From the NCBI GenBank assembly GCA_023230125.1, contig JALNXZ010000020.1, forward strand, positions 1 through 12,709: a stretch of DNA of 12,709 nucleotides. Direction: 5' to 3'. Each line of letters opens with the position of its first letter. The stretch's first letter is position 1. Positions 1 through 9,548 of this stretch are shown here, one piece after another. The translations under genes and the position numbers were made by a program. The stretch is from Bacteroidales bacterium (GTDB lineage: Bacteria > Bacteroidota > Bacteroidia > Bacteroidales > UBA1402). The notes under the pieces were generated by a model that saw only the letters and a program-made list of their open reading frames with translations, ran no database searches and was not told the origin of the DNA.

Positions 1-2016
1 ATCACCAAATCAACTTCATTTAAAATGAATCTTTCAGGATATTATAGCCTGAAAAACACCAACTACAATGCTGATGGTCATGAGGACCTTATGTGGGCGT
101 CCATATATTCTATGCCCCCGGACATATATACTCCTCAGTATTCCGATGGAACTTGGGGTTGGGTGGAAGGTATATGGAGATATAATCCTGTAGCTGTTAT
201 TTACAATATGGGGATCAAACAAATACGCCGGACACAGTTGTATTCCGATTTTCAATTAGATCAGAAACTTGATTTTATTACAAAAGGATTAACTGCAAAC
301 GCTTCATTGCATTATGATAACAATGTTTCTTCGACAGGTGGACTATATGATTTAGGCAATAGTACCTGGCCGTATTACGCTACGGCGAATACACCCTTTA
401 AGGTTATCGACCCCAAAAAATATACAGGACCTGATCAGGATCCAAGTGAATATACCACATACTTACCTACTATCGGTATAGGTGAATATGATTGGTTCCT
501 GAAGCCATGGACAATCAATGATGAGGTTGTTTCTACTTCTGTGGGTAGAAGAATGACATACCAGTTCCAATTGAATTATGCACGGAAGTTTGGGCTTCAT
601 GAGGTAAGTGCCATGGGTGTTTTTAAACGTGAAGAATCTGCAACTGGCAGTAATTTCCCGAGTTATCGTGAAGATTGGGTTTTCAGGGCAACTTATGACT
701 ATGACACCCGATATTTGCTGGAAGTGAATGGCGCATATAATGGTTCCGAAAAGTTTGGGCCGGGTTATAGGTTTGATTTCTTCCCTTCTTTGGCTGCCGG
801 ATGGTATGTATCCAATGAAAAATTCTTTAAATTAGACTGGATGAACCGATTAAAATTCCGTTTCAGTACGGGACTTGTTGGTGATGATCAAATGGGTGAT
901 GGATTGCTATATCTTTCGCAGTATGCTTCTGGCGGGTATTCCAGATTAAATGCCTCTCCGGCCGGTTATAGTCCATATATGTGGTATGTAGAATCTTTTG
1001 TAGGTAATCCGGATATTAAATGGGAAAATGCACAAAAGAACAATTTAGGTGTTGAAATGGGTTTCTTGAATGATTTATTTGCTCTTAATATTGATTATTT
1101 TACAGAAAAAAGGACAGACATTCTACTGGATGGAGGTGCAAGAAGTATACCTCCTTTTTTCGGAGCTATACCACCACCTGCTAATCTTGGACGTGTAAAT
1201 TCCAATGGATATGAAGTTGAATTAAAAATAAACAAAAGATTTAGAGGAGATTTGCGTTTGTGGTCAAATATCTCTTATTCCCATAACGAAAATAAAGTTA
1301 TGTATAAAGATGACCCCTATTACAAAGCTGCTTATCTAAAAGCTGAAGGTTATAGTATAGGTCAAGTGAGGACTCAGGTGAGAACCGGTTTTTATAACAA
1401 TTGGGATGAAGTGTTTGCCAGTGTTCCTACAGAGACAAACGATATGGCAAAACTTCCGGGTTATTATAATTTGCTTGATTATAATGCGGATGGTGTTATC
1501 AGATCGACGGATGATGCTGTTCCATATGGTTATTCCGATGTTCCTCAAAATTCTTGTAATTTTTCATTAGGCTTTAACTATAAAAGATTTAGTATCATGG
1601 CTCAGTTATATGGAGCCTCAAATGTTTCACGTTCTGTTCCTTTAACAAGTTTCATAATTCAAACAGATGTTGTTTTTGAACAAATGGCAGACTATTGGTC
1701 CAAAGACAATCAAGATGCAACTGCTTTTTTGCCAAGGTGGAGAACCCAAGGACAAAATATAGGGGATTATTATCTGTATGATGCTTCTTACTTGAGGCTT
1801 AAAACAGTAGAGCTTGCATACACTTTTGACAAAAATCAGATTTGGTTAAAAAAGACAGGGTTGTCATCACTTAGAATATATGTGAATGGAAATAATCTGT
1901 TATTTTGGTCTGATCTGCCCGACGACAGAGAATCAAACTCATCCGGTGGTAGTGGTGGTAATGGAACTTACCCAACCGTTAAAAGAGTTAATTTTGGTAT
2001 TGACGTGACTTTTTAA
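1..2016 (+). CDS. SusC/RagA-family TonB-dependent outer-membrane transporter, 5' end outside window
   Basis: The frame is open from the first base; the ATG at 25 is internal, because codons upstream (ITKSTSFK) continue the same protein. 671 residues are visible, against about 1000 for a full SusC, so the signal peptide, the expected carboxypeptidase-regulatory-like domain and the plug are missing. What remains is the 22-strand beta-barrel: alternating aromatic/polar strands, the segment FDFFPSLAAGWYVSNEKFF (about codons 258-276), the Asp-rich loop DYNADGVIRSTDD (about codons 493-505) followed by the typical VPYGYSDVP, a Gly/Ser-rich last loop, and the terminal strand ending NFGIDVTF with the C-terminal Phe used for outer-membrane assembly. 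It should form an energised import pore with the SusD-like protein that starts 11 bases downstream. The ligand cannot be inferred. The family call is firm; only the N-terminal architecture is unknown. Confidence 0.95.
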   Translation: MTKSTSFKMNLSGYYSLKNTNYNADGHEDLMWASIYSMPPDIYTPQYSDGTWGWVEGIWRYNPVAVIYNMGIKQIRRTQLYSDFQLDQKLDFITKGLTANASLHYDNNVSSTGGLYDLGNSTWPYYATANTPFKVIDPKKYTGPDQDPSEYTTYLPTIGIGEYDWFLKPWTINDEVVSTSVGRRMTYQFQLNYARKFGLHEVSAMGVFKREESATGSNFPSYREDWVFRATYDYDTRYLLEVNGAYNGSEKFGPGYRFDFFPSLAAGWYVSNEKFFKLDWMNRLKFRFSTGLVGDDQMGDGLLYLSQYASGGYSRLNASPAGYSPYMWYVESFVGNPDIKWENAQKNNLGVEMGFLNDLFALNIDYFTEKRTDILLDGGARSIPPFFGAIPPPANLGRVNSNGYEVELKINKRFRGDLRLWSNISYSHNENKVMYKDDPYYKAAYLKAEGYSIGQVRTQVRTGFYNNWDEVFASVPTETNDMAKLPGYYNLLDYNADGVIRSTDDAVPYGYSDVPQNSCNFSLGFNYKRFSIMAQLYGASNVSRSVPLTSFIIQTDVVFEQMADYWSKDNQDATAFLPRWRTQGQNIGDYYLYDASYLRLKTVELAYTFDKNQIWLKKTGLSSLRIYVNGNNLLFWSDLPDDRESNSSGGSGGNGTYPTVKRVNFGIDVTF

Positions 2017-2027
2017 ATAAAAAAAAT

Positions 2028-3812
2028 ATGAAAAAACATAAAATATTTAAATTCCAATATCTATTTATGCTTCTATTGACTTTATGCTCTTGTGAGGCGT
2101 ATTTAGAGAGAACACCGGTTGCTGATATTACAGAAAAGGAAATATATGGTAGCTTTATAAGTTTTCAAGGATTCACGGAGGAGCTGTACAATTGTGTCAC
2201 TGACTATAATAAATGTGGGGCATGGAATGAATATCTGTATGCTGATGAAACGCTGAATAAAAATCCTTATGCATTTGATCAAGGGAATTATTGGGCTCAG
2301 AGTCGGCCATTTTATGCTGCTGCTTCTACTGTTAATACAAGCAGCTCCAACCCCAAAAATAAAAGAATATGGCCTTTGTGTTGGTATGGCATCAGAAAAG
2401 CTAATCTTGGATTAAGTAAATTGGATCTATTAATTGATGCTACCCAAGAAGAGAAAAATTTAATTAAAGGGCAAAATCTATTTTTCAGAGGGTGGTTTCA
2501 CTTTGAGTTGATGCGTTATTGGGGAGGATTACCCTATCTTGATACGATGCTATCTGCTGGAGATAATTTTAGACTTCCGAGGTTAAATTACCGTGAAACG
2601 GCTTTGATGGCAGCTAAAGATTTGAGGGCTGCGGCTGATTTATTGCCTGTTGATTGGGATCAAATAGATGCCGGTCAAAGGACTCTTGGAAACAATCGCC
2701 AGCGAATCAATAAAATTCATGCTTTATGTTATCTTGGTAAAGACTTGTTATATGCTGCAAGTCCCATGATGAATGAAGAATCAACAGGAAAGGCCATCTA
2801 TGATGTTGAACTTTGCAGAGAGGCCGCTATGGCTTTTGCTGAAGCTCTTAAAATTTGTGATGAAACAGGAGTTTATCAATTACAATCATGGGAAACATGG
2901 ACAGATAATTTCTGGGTTTGGTCTCCTGGTAATTCAACACTTCCGGGTGGAACAGAAGTTATAATGGAACCGGGAATTTATGACCGTGGTAGGGTGAGAT
3001 GGTCAACAGTGACAGGAACATCTGTTTTTTGTGAAGGATATCAATCGTCTGATGTGCCTACCAATAATTTTATTAAGAATTATGGCATGGCTAATGGATA
3101 TGCTATTGATGACCCCCGTTCAAATTATGATCCTCTGGATCCTTGGACAGGACGCGAACCTCGGTTTTATACGGACATCATTATCGATGGAGACCAGGTG
3201 GTAGAAAGTACTGCCGGTGGTGAAGACCGATTTGTTCAACTATATAACGGTGGTCGTCATCGTATTAACAAAGGTAGTGTAACGGGTTATTACTATAAGA
3301 GGTTCTCTCCAATTGGATGTAATGGCTGGGATAATAAATGGGCTGCTTTTCAAGCATACGTTCCCTATTTACGGCTTGCCGATGTATATTTGATGTATGC
3401 TGAAGCTGTATTACAAGGGTATGGTTCTGCCGCATCGACAGCTTCGAATTACACGCTAACGGCTGAACAAGCTTTAAATATAATTAGAAACCGTGCACAA
3501 TTACCCAATATTGCAAATGATTTAACAACAACGAAAGATGTCTTTATGGAGCAAATTATCCGAGAACGGGGTGTAGAACTAGCATTTGAGGCTCATAGAT
3601 TTTGTGATTTGCGTAGATGGAACTTAAATGGTGAAATGAAATATAGGCAGAAAACAGCCATTGATTTTGATCGTGGTACAGATGGTAAACCCATTAATTT
3701 ACGTGAAAGAATCGTTATTACCCGGGCTGTTGAGAAAAAACACAATTGGTTACCATTTCAGAACGACTTCACAAAAATATATCCTGAATTTCAACAGAAT
3801 CCAGGTTGGTAA
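2028..3812 (+). CDS. SusD/RagB-family outer-membrane lipoprotein (pair 1)
   Basis: This is the surface lid and ligand-binding partner of the SusC upstream. The 594-residue length is normal for SusD. The N-terminus is a lipoprotein signal with lipobox LCSC; Cys22 is the likely lipidated residue, because Cys20 has Leu at -1 and fits poorly. The mature start, CEAYLERTPVADITE, is the usual SusD opening. Near the C-terminus are the family signatures RLADVYLMYAEA (about 446-457), IRNRAQLP, and RERGVELAFEAHRFCDLRRWN (512-532). The protein ends in the classic NPGW. A TPR-like helical core is expected in the family. The start at 2028 gives an 11-base gap after the SusC stop and a proper signal peptide, with an A-rich upstream region and no Shine-Dalgarno sequence, as is normal in Bacteroidota. 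The specific ligand is unknown. Confidence 0.96.
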   Translation: MKKHKIFKFQYLFMLLLTLCSCEAYLERTPVADITEKEIYGSFISFQGFTEELYNCVTDYNKCGAWNEYLYADETLNKNPYAFDQGNYWAQSRPFYAAASTVNTSSSNPKNKRIWPLCWYGIRKANLGLSKLDLLIDATQEEKNLIKGQNLFFRGWFHFELMRYWGGLPYLDTMLSAGDNFRLPRLNYRETALMAAKDLRAAADLLPVDWDQIDAGQRTLGNNRQRINKIHALCYLGKDLLYAASPMMNEESTGKAIYDVELCREAAMAFAEALKICDETGVYQLQSWETWTDNFWVWSPGNSTLPGGTEVIMEPGIYDRGRVRWSTVTGTSVFCEGYQSSDVPTNNFIKNYGMANGYAIDDPRSNYDPLDPWTGREPRFYTDIIIDGDQVVESTAGGEDRFVQLYNGGRHRINKGSVTGYYYKRFSPIGCNGWDNKWAAFQAYVPYLRLADVYLMYAEAVLQGYGSAASTASNYTLTAEQALNIIRNRAQLPNIANDLTTTKDVFMEQIIRERGVELAFEAHRFCDLRRWNLNGEMKYRQKTAIDFDRGTDGKPINLRERIVITRAVEKKHNWLPFQNDFTKIYPEFQQNPGW

Positions 3813-3844
3813 TCTAAGAAGTATAAACTTTAAATTTGTAAAAA

Positions 3845-6646
3845 ATGAAAATAAAATATTTCAAAGTATTAACCTTGTTGAGTTTTATAATTCTGTGCAT
3901 CACCGGAGAAATTCAGGCACAAGAGACTCTGAAAAAAGACAAGAGTATTGTCAATAATGACGAAGTAAATATTGCTTTCGGTAAAGTAGAACGATCTAAT
4001 CTGATAGGTTCAACCAGTTTTATAAATGCCGATGATATCACTAAATATGATAACACTCAATTGGTTTCTGATGCGCTGCTTGGCCGTGTCCCTGGATTAT
4101 TCGGATATAATAATGTTCGAGGAATTGGAAGTGCATTGTTTATTGTAGATGGTTTACCACGTGATATTTCGACAATCACTTTAGCTGAAGTTGAACAGAT
4201 AACTATATTAAAAGATGTAAACGCATCTATTTTATATGGTAGTGCTGCTGTAAATGGTGTTGTTTTGATTACCACAAAAAGAGGTGATGCTAATAAACCA
4301 CAAAAGAAATTCAGTATTTATACTGGGATATCCGTACCGAAAGCATTACCCAAATATTTGTCATCAGCCGACTATATGGCGCTATACAATGAGGCTCGGG
4401 CCAATGATGGATTATCGGCGTTGTATAGTAAAGAGACGATTGCAGATTTTAGAGCTGGAAATAGGTTACTGTATCCTAATTCTAAGTATAAATATCCTGA
4501 TGTCGACTATTATTCCAATGAATATCTGAAATCTTATAAACCTTTCTCCAAAGCAACGGCTGAGTTTTCAGGTGGAAATAAAGCTGCCACTTATTATTCC
4601 AATATGGGATGGGAGCAGGTTGGAAGCCTTTTTGATTTTGGAAAAGCCAAAGACAGTAAACAAAACAGATTTAATTTTAGAGGTAATATTGATTTAAAAA
4701 TAAATGCTTTTATTAAAAGTTCTTTGGATGCTGTTGCAGTAATTTCAAAGACTAAATCTCCTGTTGGTAATTATTGGGGCAATGCAAGTACATTAAAACC
4801 AAACTTGTTTACTCCATTGATTCCTATTAGTATGATTGATCCGGAAAATGCCGTACTCCTCGGACATAAAGCTGATATTAATGGGATGTATCTTTTGGGG
4901 GGTACACAAAATTATTTATCCAATCCGTTAGCAGATGGTTATGCCTTGGAACTCAATGAAAATGTACAGAATAATTTCTCCTTTAATAATAAGATTGATT
5001 TTGACTTAAATAGCCTTATTAAAGGATTGTCGTTTCATACGAATTTAAGTTTTGATTATTTAACTATATATGATCAGACCTTTTCCAAGGAGTATGCTGT
5101 GTATGAACCAACTTGGACTGGTGATTCTGTTTCCGCTTTGACAAAATATGGAAATGATAAAGATCTCCACAAGCAATCAATTAGCAGTCCATATTATGAA
5201 AGGAGATTGGGTTTCCAAGGTTATTTTGACTACAATAGAACATTTAATGACATTCACAAAGTTGGTGGTTCATTATTGGCCTATGGGAATATTTATAAAA
5301 AAAGTGGAGACTTTCAAGGTAATAAAAATGTAAACCTTGGTTTGCGTTTAAATTATAGTTACGATAATAAATACATGGTCGATTTTAGTGGTGCTTATGT
5401 GAATTCTGTTAAATTGCCCGCAAATACAAGAAGGGCTTTTTCTCCCTCATTAGGGTTGGCGTGGATGATTAGCTCTGAAGATTTTATGTCGTCAATCGAA
5501 GATATAGATTTTCTGAAACTCAAATTGACAGGAGGTATTTTGAATAGTGATAATGGGATCGATGGTTATTTTTATTATCTTGACCGTTGGGATTATTATG
5601 GTAGCTATCCTTGGAATGAGCAAATATCATATACATCTTCCGATGACGGAACAGTATCCTTTCACAATAGCAACGATCGTTTAAAATTTGAAAAACGGAA
5701 AGAGTTGAATTTTGGAATTGAAGGTTCATTTTTTAATCAAAAACTATACTTGGAAACGAATATTTTTACCAGTTTGTATTGCGATCAGATCACGATACCT
5801 CAGACTATGTTTCCAAGTTTTTATACTGATTTTATTCCTTATGAAAACTACGATGATAATGCATATCGTGGAGCAGAACTTGGTTTAACTTATACAGAAA
5901 AGTTTGGAGATTTTCAAATAGCCCTTGGTGCCAATGCTTTATATTCAACATCTGAAGTAATCAAAAAGGATGAAGTTTATACGGATCTTTATCGATATCG
6001 TAAAGGCCGTCCGGTTGATGCTCGTTTTGGATTGGTTGCAGAAGGATTGTTTATGAGTGAGGAAGATATTGCTGATGATGAAATACAGACATTTGGTACT
6101 GTAAAACCAGGTGATATCAACTATGTAGACCAAAATGATGATAATATTATTGATGAAAATGATGAAATTCAAATAGGTCGGTCTCAGGCTCCATTTTCTT
6201 ATGGTCTGAATTTAAGAGTTACTTATAAGAATCTTTCATTATTTGCCATTGGAACTGGCCGTATGGGGGCAGATTCATACATTAGCGGTGATTATTATTG
6301 GGTAGATCAGAATGATAAATATTCCGAATATGTATTGGGACGTTGGACTGAAGCGACCAAGGAAACTGCAACATATCCGCGTTTAACAACCTCGGCAAGT
6401 TCAAACAACTACCGTAATTCAACTTTTTGGCTTTATAAGGATAATTACTTTACATTGCAAAGAGCTCAAATAACTTATGAGTTTCCGCAGCAATTTGTAA
6501 AGAATCTTAAATTACAAGGACTTAGTTGCTTTTTGGATGGATCCAATATTTTAACTATCTCAAAACACAGAGATATAAAAGAGTTGAGTGTAGGTAGTGA
6601 ACCTTATTATAGGTCATTTTCTTTAGGAGTAAAAACAACGTTTTAA
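3845..6646 (+). CDS. SusC/RagA-family TonB-dependent transporter, compact form lacking the N-terminal CarboxypepD-like domain (pair 2)
   Basis: A complete 933-residue outer-membrane importer. The signal peptide is residues 1-25 (hydrophobic core LTLLSFIILCI, cleavage probably after IQA). Only about 14 residues separate it from the TonB-box-like stretch DEVNIAFGK (39-47), which takes the place of the usual EVVVVGYG. The plug follows at about 40-147: LLGRVPGLF (78-86), VRGIGSALFIVDGLPRD (91-107), EVEQITILKDVNASILYG (115-132) and NGVVLITTKRG (137-147). The stretch between VPGL and the RG motif is several residues shorter than in canonical SusC, and the carboxypeptidase-regulatory-like domain of about 80 residues is absent. 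The barrel contains the Asp-rich loop at about 757-783 (DQNDDNIIDENDE) and ends in SLGVKTTF. It begins 32 bases after the first susD and 11 bases before its own susD. It is clearly not a recent duplicate of the first susC, given different barrel loops and a different C-terminus. Confidence 0.96.
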   Translation: MKIKYFKVLTLLSFIILCITGEIQAQETLKKDKSIVNNDEVNIAFGKVERSNLIGSTSFINADDITKYDNTQLVSDALLGRVPGLFGYNNVRGIGSALFIVDGLPRDISTITLAEVEQITILKDVNASILYGSAAVNGVVLITTKRGDANKPQKKFSIYTGISVPKALPKYLSSADYMALYNEARANDGLSALYSKETIADFRAGNRLLYPNSKYKYPDVDYYSNEYLKSYKPFSKATAEFSGGNKAATYYSNMGWEQVGSLFDFGKAKDSKQNRFNFRGNIDLKINAFIKSSLDAVAVISKTKSPVGNYWGNASTLKPNLFTPLIPISMIDPENAVLLGHKADINGMYLLGGTQNYLSNPLADGYALELNENVQNNFSFNNKIDFDLNSLIKGLSFHTNLSFDYLTIYDQTFSKEYAVYEPTWTGDSVSALTKYGNDKDLHKQSISSPYYERRLGFQGYFDYNRTFNDIHKVGGSLLAYGNIYKKSGDFQGNKNVNLGLRLNYSYDNKYMVDFSGAYVNSVKLPANTRRAFSPSLGLAWMISSEDFMSSIEDIDFLKLKLTGGILNSDNGIDGYFYYLDRWDYYGSYPWNEQISYTSSDDGTVSFHNSNDRLKFEKRKELNFGIEGSFFNQKLYLETNIFTSLYCDQITIPQTMFPSFYTDFIPYENYDDNAYRGAELGLTYTEKFGDFQIALGANALYSTSEVIKKDEVYTDLYRYRKGRPVDARFGLVAEGLFMSEEDIADDEIQTFGTVKPGDINYVDQNDDNIIDENDEIQIGRSQAPFSYGLNLRVTYKNLSLFAIGTGRMGADSYISGDYYWVDQNDKYSEYVLGRWTEATKETATYPRLTTSASSNNYRNSTFWLYKDNYFTLQRAQITYEFPQQFVKNLKLQGLSCFLDGSNILTISKHRDIKELSVGSEPYYRSFSLGVKTTF

Positions 6647-6657
6647 ATTTTACAATC

Positions 6658-8427
6658 ATGAGACAATATAAAATATTTTTCATACTGTTGCTTTTATTAA
6701 TACAATTTAGTTCTTGTGAAAGTCTTTTAGAACCGGAGAATGAGAATTTAAATACAAAAGAGAGGATAATTCAAAACCCTGCATTGGCAGAAGGATTATT
6801 GATGACTGCGTATATTAAAATCCCGACTAATGCTCTAAGTTTTAATGATGTAGCGACAGATGATGCTGTAAGCAACGATAGAACAAATTCATATACCCGT
6901 ATGGCAACAGGGGCGTGGTCTTCTCTTTATAATCCGGTCAGCGAATGGGTTCGTTGCAATGAAGCCATTACGTATCTGAATAATTTTTTGACTATAGTTG
7001 ATTCAGTTGAATGGAAATGGACAAACAATCAAATGAACAAGATGTATGGAAGGATATACAAAGGAGAAGCATATGCTTTAAAAGGTTTGTTTGAATATTA
7101 TTTGTTGCAGGCAACAGCCGGAATAGGGAAAAACGATGAATTATTGGGAATTCCACTCTATAATAATTTTGTTGAAACCGATGGTAATTTTAATGTTCCA
7201 CGTGCAAGTTTTTCAGCATCTGTAAATCAAATATATGCTGATTTTGATGAAGCTTTGCAATATCTTACCATGGATGATTACGGTAATATCACTTCTCTTG
7301 ATCAAATTCCAGCCGGACTTGAAATTCTAGATTCCAGTTCATTTGTGGCTGATTACAACACAGTTTTTGGAAATTTACTTGTTCATCGTATGAGTGGAAG
7401 AATAATTAAGGCGTTCAAAGCTCGTGTTGCATTATTGGCTGCAAGTCCTGCTTTTTCAGACGGGAACTTAACTTCATGGCAGACTGCGGCCGACTATGCT
7501 GCGGTTGTTTTGGATAAGATTAATGGCATTGCAGGTCTTGATCCTTCTGGTCATATATTTTATACCAAGCCTCAAGTGGATGCTATAAAACTCTCAAAAC
7601 AAAAAGACCAAAAGGAAATTGTTTGGAGAAGAGCAATTGGAATTTATTATTCCAGAGAATTGGCCAACTTCCCTCCTTCCTTATATGGTAATGGTGGCGT
7701 TAACCCTACACAAAATATAGTGGATGCTTTCCCTATGGCAAATGGATATCCTATCGACAGCACAGAAAGTAATTATGATCCAACTAATCCTTATGCAAAT
7801 AGAGATCCACGTTTAGCTTTATATATTGTATATAATAACAGTACGTTGAAAAGCAAGATCATAAAAACAGGTGTTGGCGGAGGCATTGATGCTAAAGATT
7901 CAATTCCGACATCCACACGAACTGGATATTATCTTAAAAAATTAATGAGAGATGATGTAAATCTCGATCCAGTTTCACCGGCAGGAAAAAATCACTATGA
8001 AACTCATATGAGATATACAGAAATATTTCTTATTTATGCCGAAGCTGCGAATGAAGCTTGGGGTCCTGATGGAAAAGGAAGTCATAGCTATTCTGCAAGA
8101 GAGGTCATTGGTGCAATTCGTAAACGTGCAGGTATTAGGCAACCAGACTTATATTTAGCCTCAATTACCTCAATTGATGAAATGAGAGCGTTAATCCGGA
8201 ATGAAAGGAGACTTGAGCTTTGTTTTGAAGGATTCCGTTTTTGGGATTTACGTCGTTGGAATGCAGATTTAACAGAAACGGCAAAAGGGATAAACATTAA
8301 TAATGCCACAATGAGTATCGTTAATGTTGAATCACGTGCATATGACAATTCATACATGCATTATGGTCCTGTTCCCGAAAATGAAATCGTTAAATTTGAT
8401 CAACTTATCCAAAATAAAGGATGGTAA
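6658..8427 (+). CDS. SusD/RagB-family outer-membrane lipoprotein (pair 2)
   Basis: Ligand-binding lid for the compact SusC just upstream (11-base gap). It is 589 residues long. Its signal peptide is very hydrophobic (FFILLLLLIQ) with lipobox FSSC and lipidated Cys20. Family signatures are intact: IFLIYAEAANEAWG with downstream IGAIRKRAGI, then IRNERRLELCFEGFRFWDLRRWN (513-535), and the terminal QNKGW. The sequence differs markedly from the first SusD; FRFWDLRRWN replaces HRFCDLRRWN, and the N-terminal halves share little. The two pairs therefore probably bind different ligands or different parts of one ligand. It is followed by 53 A+T-rich bases before the next gene, with no recognisable terminator, so transcription probably continues. 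Confidence 0.96.
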   Translation: MRQYKIFFILLLLLIQFSSCESLLEPENENLNTKERIIQNPALAEGLLMTAYIKIPTNALSFNDVATDDAVSNDRTNSYTRMATGAWSSLYNPVSEWVRCNEAITYLNNFLTIVDSVEWKWTNNQMNKMYGRIYKGEAYALKGLFEYYLLQATAGIGKNDELLGIPLYNNFVETDGNFNVPRASFSASVNQIYADFDEALQYLTMDDYGNITSLDQIPAGLEILDSSSFVADYNTVFGNLLVHRMSGRIIKAFKARVALLAASPAFSDGNLTSWQTAADYAAVVLDKINGIAGLDPSGHIFYTKPQVDAIKLSKQKDQKEIVWRRAIGIYYSRELANFPPSLYGNGGVNPTQNIVDAFPMANGYPIDSTESNYDPTNPYANRDPRLALYIVYNNSTLKSKIIKTGVGGGIDAKDSIPTSTRTGYYLKKLMRDDVNLDPVSPAGKNHYETHMRYTEIFLIYAEAANEAWGPDGKGSHSYSAREVIGAIRKRAGIRQPDLYLASITSIDEMRALIRNERRLELCFEGFRFWDLRRWNADLTETAKGININNATMSIVNVESRAYDNSYMHYGPVPENEIVKFDQLIQNKGW

Positions 8428-8480
8428 TTATCGATATAGATATATTCAATTATAAATTTAAATAATAGAAAACACATATT

Positions 8481-9539
8481 ATGAAAAAAATATTGATAAT
8501 AATAACACTCATAGTCGGTTTGACTTCATGTCATAATCAGGAAAATAGTTTTCCTAATTATGATTATACTTCTGTATATTTCCCCTATCAATATCCGGTA
8601 AGAACATTGGTTATGGGTGATTATATATTTGATAACACCAATGACATTAATCATCAGTTTTTAATTTCTGCTGCGTTTGGTGGTGCTTATTCAAACGACA
8701 ATGACATTGTACTTGAGATTGAAAGTGATGCAAGTCTTTGTGATAGCGTTATATCTGTGTTACAACCTTCATTGGCAACCGACACTATACATATAATGCC
8801 TTCCAATTATTATTCATTAAGTTCAACAAGTCAGTTGATTATTCCAAAAGGTAAATTTAATGGTAATATTGTGGTTAGTTTGACCGATGCTTTTTTTGAT
8901 GATCCATTAGCCATTAAGGGTTTCTATGCCATCCCATTAAGGATTGTTGGTGTTACAGGAGCTGATAGCATATTACATGGTCAGGTAACTCTTACAAATA
9001 CTCTTAGTCATCCGGATTGCAGAATTGCTACACAATGGAGTGTGGTACCGAAAGATTTTACCATGTTTGCTGTGAAATATATCAATGCTTATCATGGAAA
9101 ATATCTTCATCGTGGGAAAAGTATTGTTAAAGATGCCTCTCAAAATGTGATTGAATCAACAATCTATAGAGATAGATATATTACTGACAATGAAATATGG
9201 AGTATGACGACTACTAGCATGACAGAAGTAACAACTCAAGGCAGTATTAAGTCTTCCATCTTTTCCGGTCAACTTGGTTTAATTCTTGATTTTGCTGATA
9301 ATGGAGATTGTACCGTCACAGGAGAAGCAGGCAGTTCTCAATATGGTATAACAGGTACAGGGAAGTTTGTCAAAGATGCTGATACTTTTGGAAATAAGAA
9401 GCGTAATGCCATTCATTTGAATTATCAATTTACTGACGGAACAAATACTTATTCAGCAACAGATACTTTAGTAGTTAGAGATAGAGCCGTTATCATGGAG
9501 ACTTATGTACCTACTGTTTTTGCTACTGCATCAAATTAA
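8481..9539 (+). CDS. DUF1735 / DUF5627-type lipoprotein, probable surface glycan-binding protein
   Basis: A 352-residue lipoprotein with lipobox LTSC (Cys17), followed by an Asn/Gln/Glu-rich linker. The region of about 25-170 reads like the DUF1735 (BT_3987-like) beta-sandwich: SVYFPYQYPVRTLVMGD (31-47), a strand pattern with DIVLEIESDASLCDSV, then YYSLSSTSQLIIPKGKFNG (110-128) and FYAIPLRIVGV (148-158). The second half, from DFTMFAVKYINAYHGKYLHRG (192-212), resembles the C-terminal module annotated DUF5627 in similar Bacteroidota proteins. It includes a lipocalin-like stretch of strands with GLILDFADNGDCTVTGEAG. Family assignment is from memory of these motifs, not a search. Proteins in this position after susCD commonly act as SusE/F-like surface binding proteins with no catalytic activity. 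I see no catalytic motif here. Its position after pair 2 suggests it serves that transporter. Confidence 0.82.
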   Translation: MKKILIIITLIVGLTSCHNQENSFPNYDYTSVYFPYQYPVRTLVMGDYIFDNTNDINHQFLISAAFGGAYSNDNDIVLEIESDASLCDSVISVLQPSLATDTIHIMPSNYYSLSSTSQLIIPKGKFNGNIVVSLTDAFFDDPLAIKGFYAIPLRIVGVTGADSILHGQVTLTNTLSHPDCRIATQWSVVPKDFTMFAVKYINAYHGKYLHRGKSIVKDASQNVIESTIYRDRYITDNEIWSMTTTSMTEVTTQGSIKSSIFSGQLGLILDFADNGDCTVTGEAGSSQYGITGTGKFVKDADTFGNKKRNAIHLNYQFTDGTNTYSATDTLVVRDRAVIMETYVPTVFATASN

Positions 9540-9548
9540 TTCATATAA

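Noticed and set aside
25..27. ATG at 25 as the start of the first gene
   Set aside because: The frame is open to base 1 and the protein from there is mid-barrel SusC, so the true start is upstream of the window.
3661..3957. 98-residue + strand frame spanning the end of the first susD and the start of the second susC
   Set aside because: It overlaps the conserved C-terminus of SusD and the signal peptide of SusC in another frame; the two flanking genes explain the sequence completely.
8428..8480. Palindromic TATCGATA and A+T-rich gap between pair 2 and the DUF5627 gene as a regulatory site or terminator
   Set aside because: The palindrome is only eight bases, with no T-run or promoter match; expected by chance in A+T-rich DNA.
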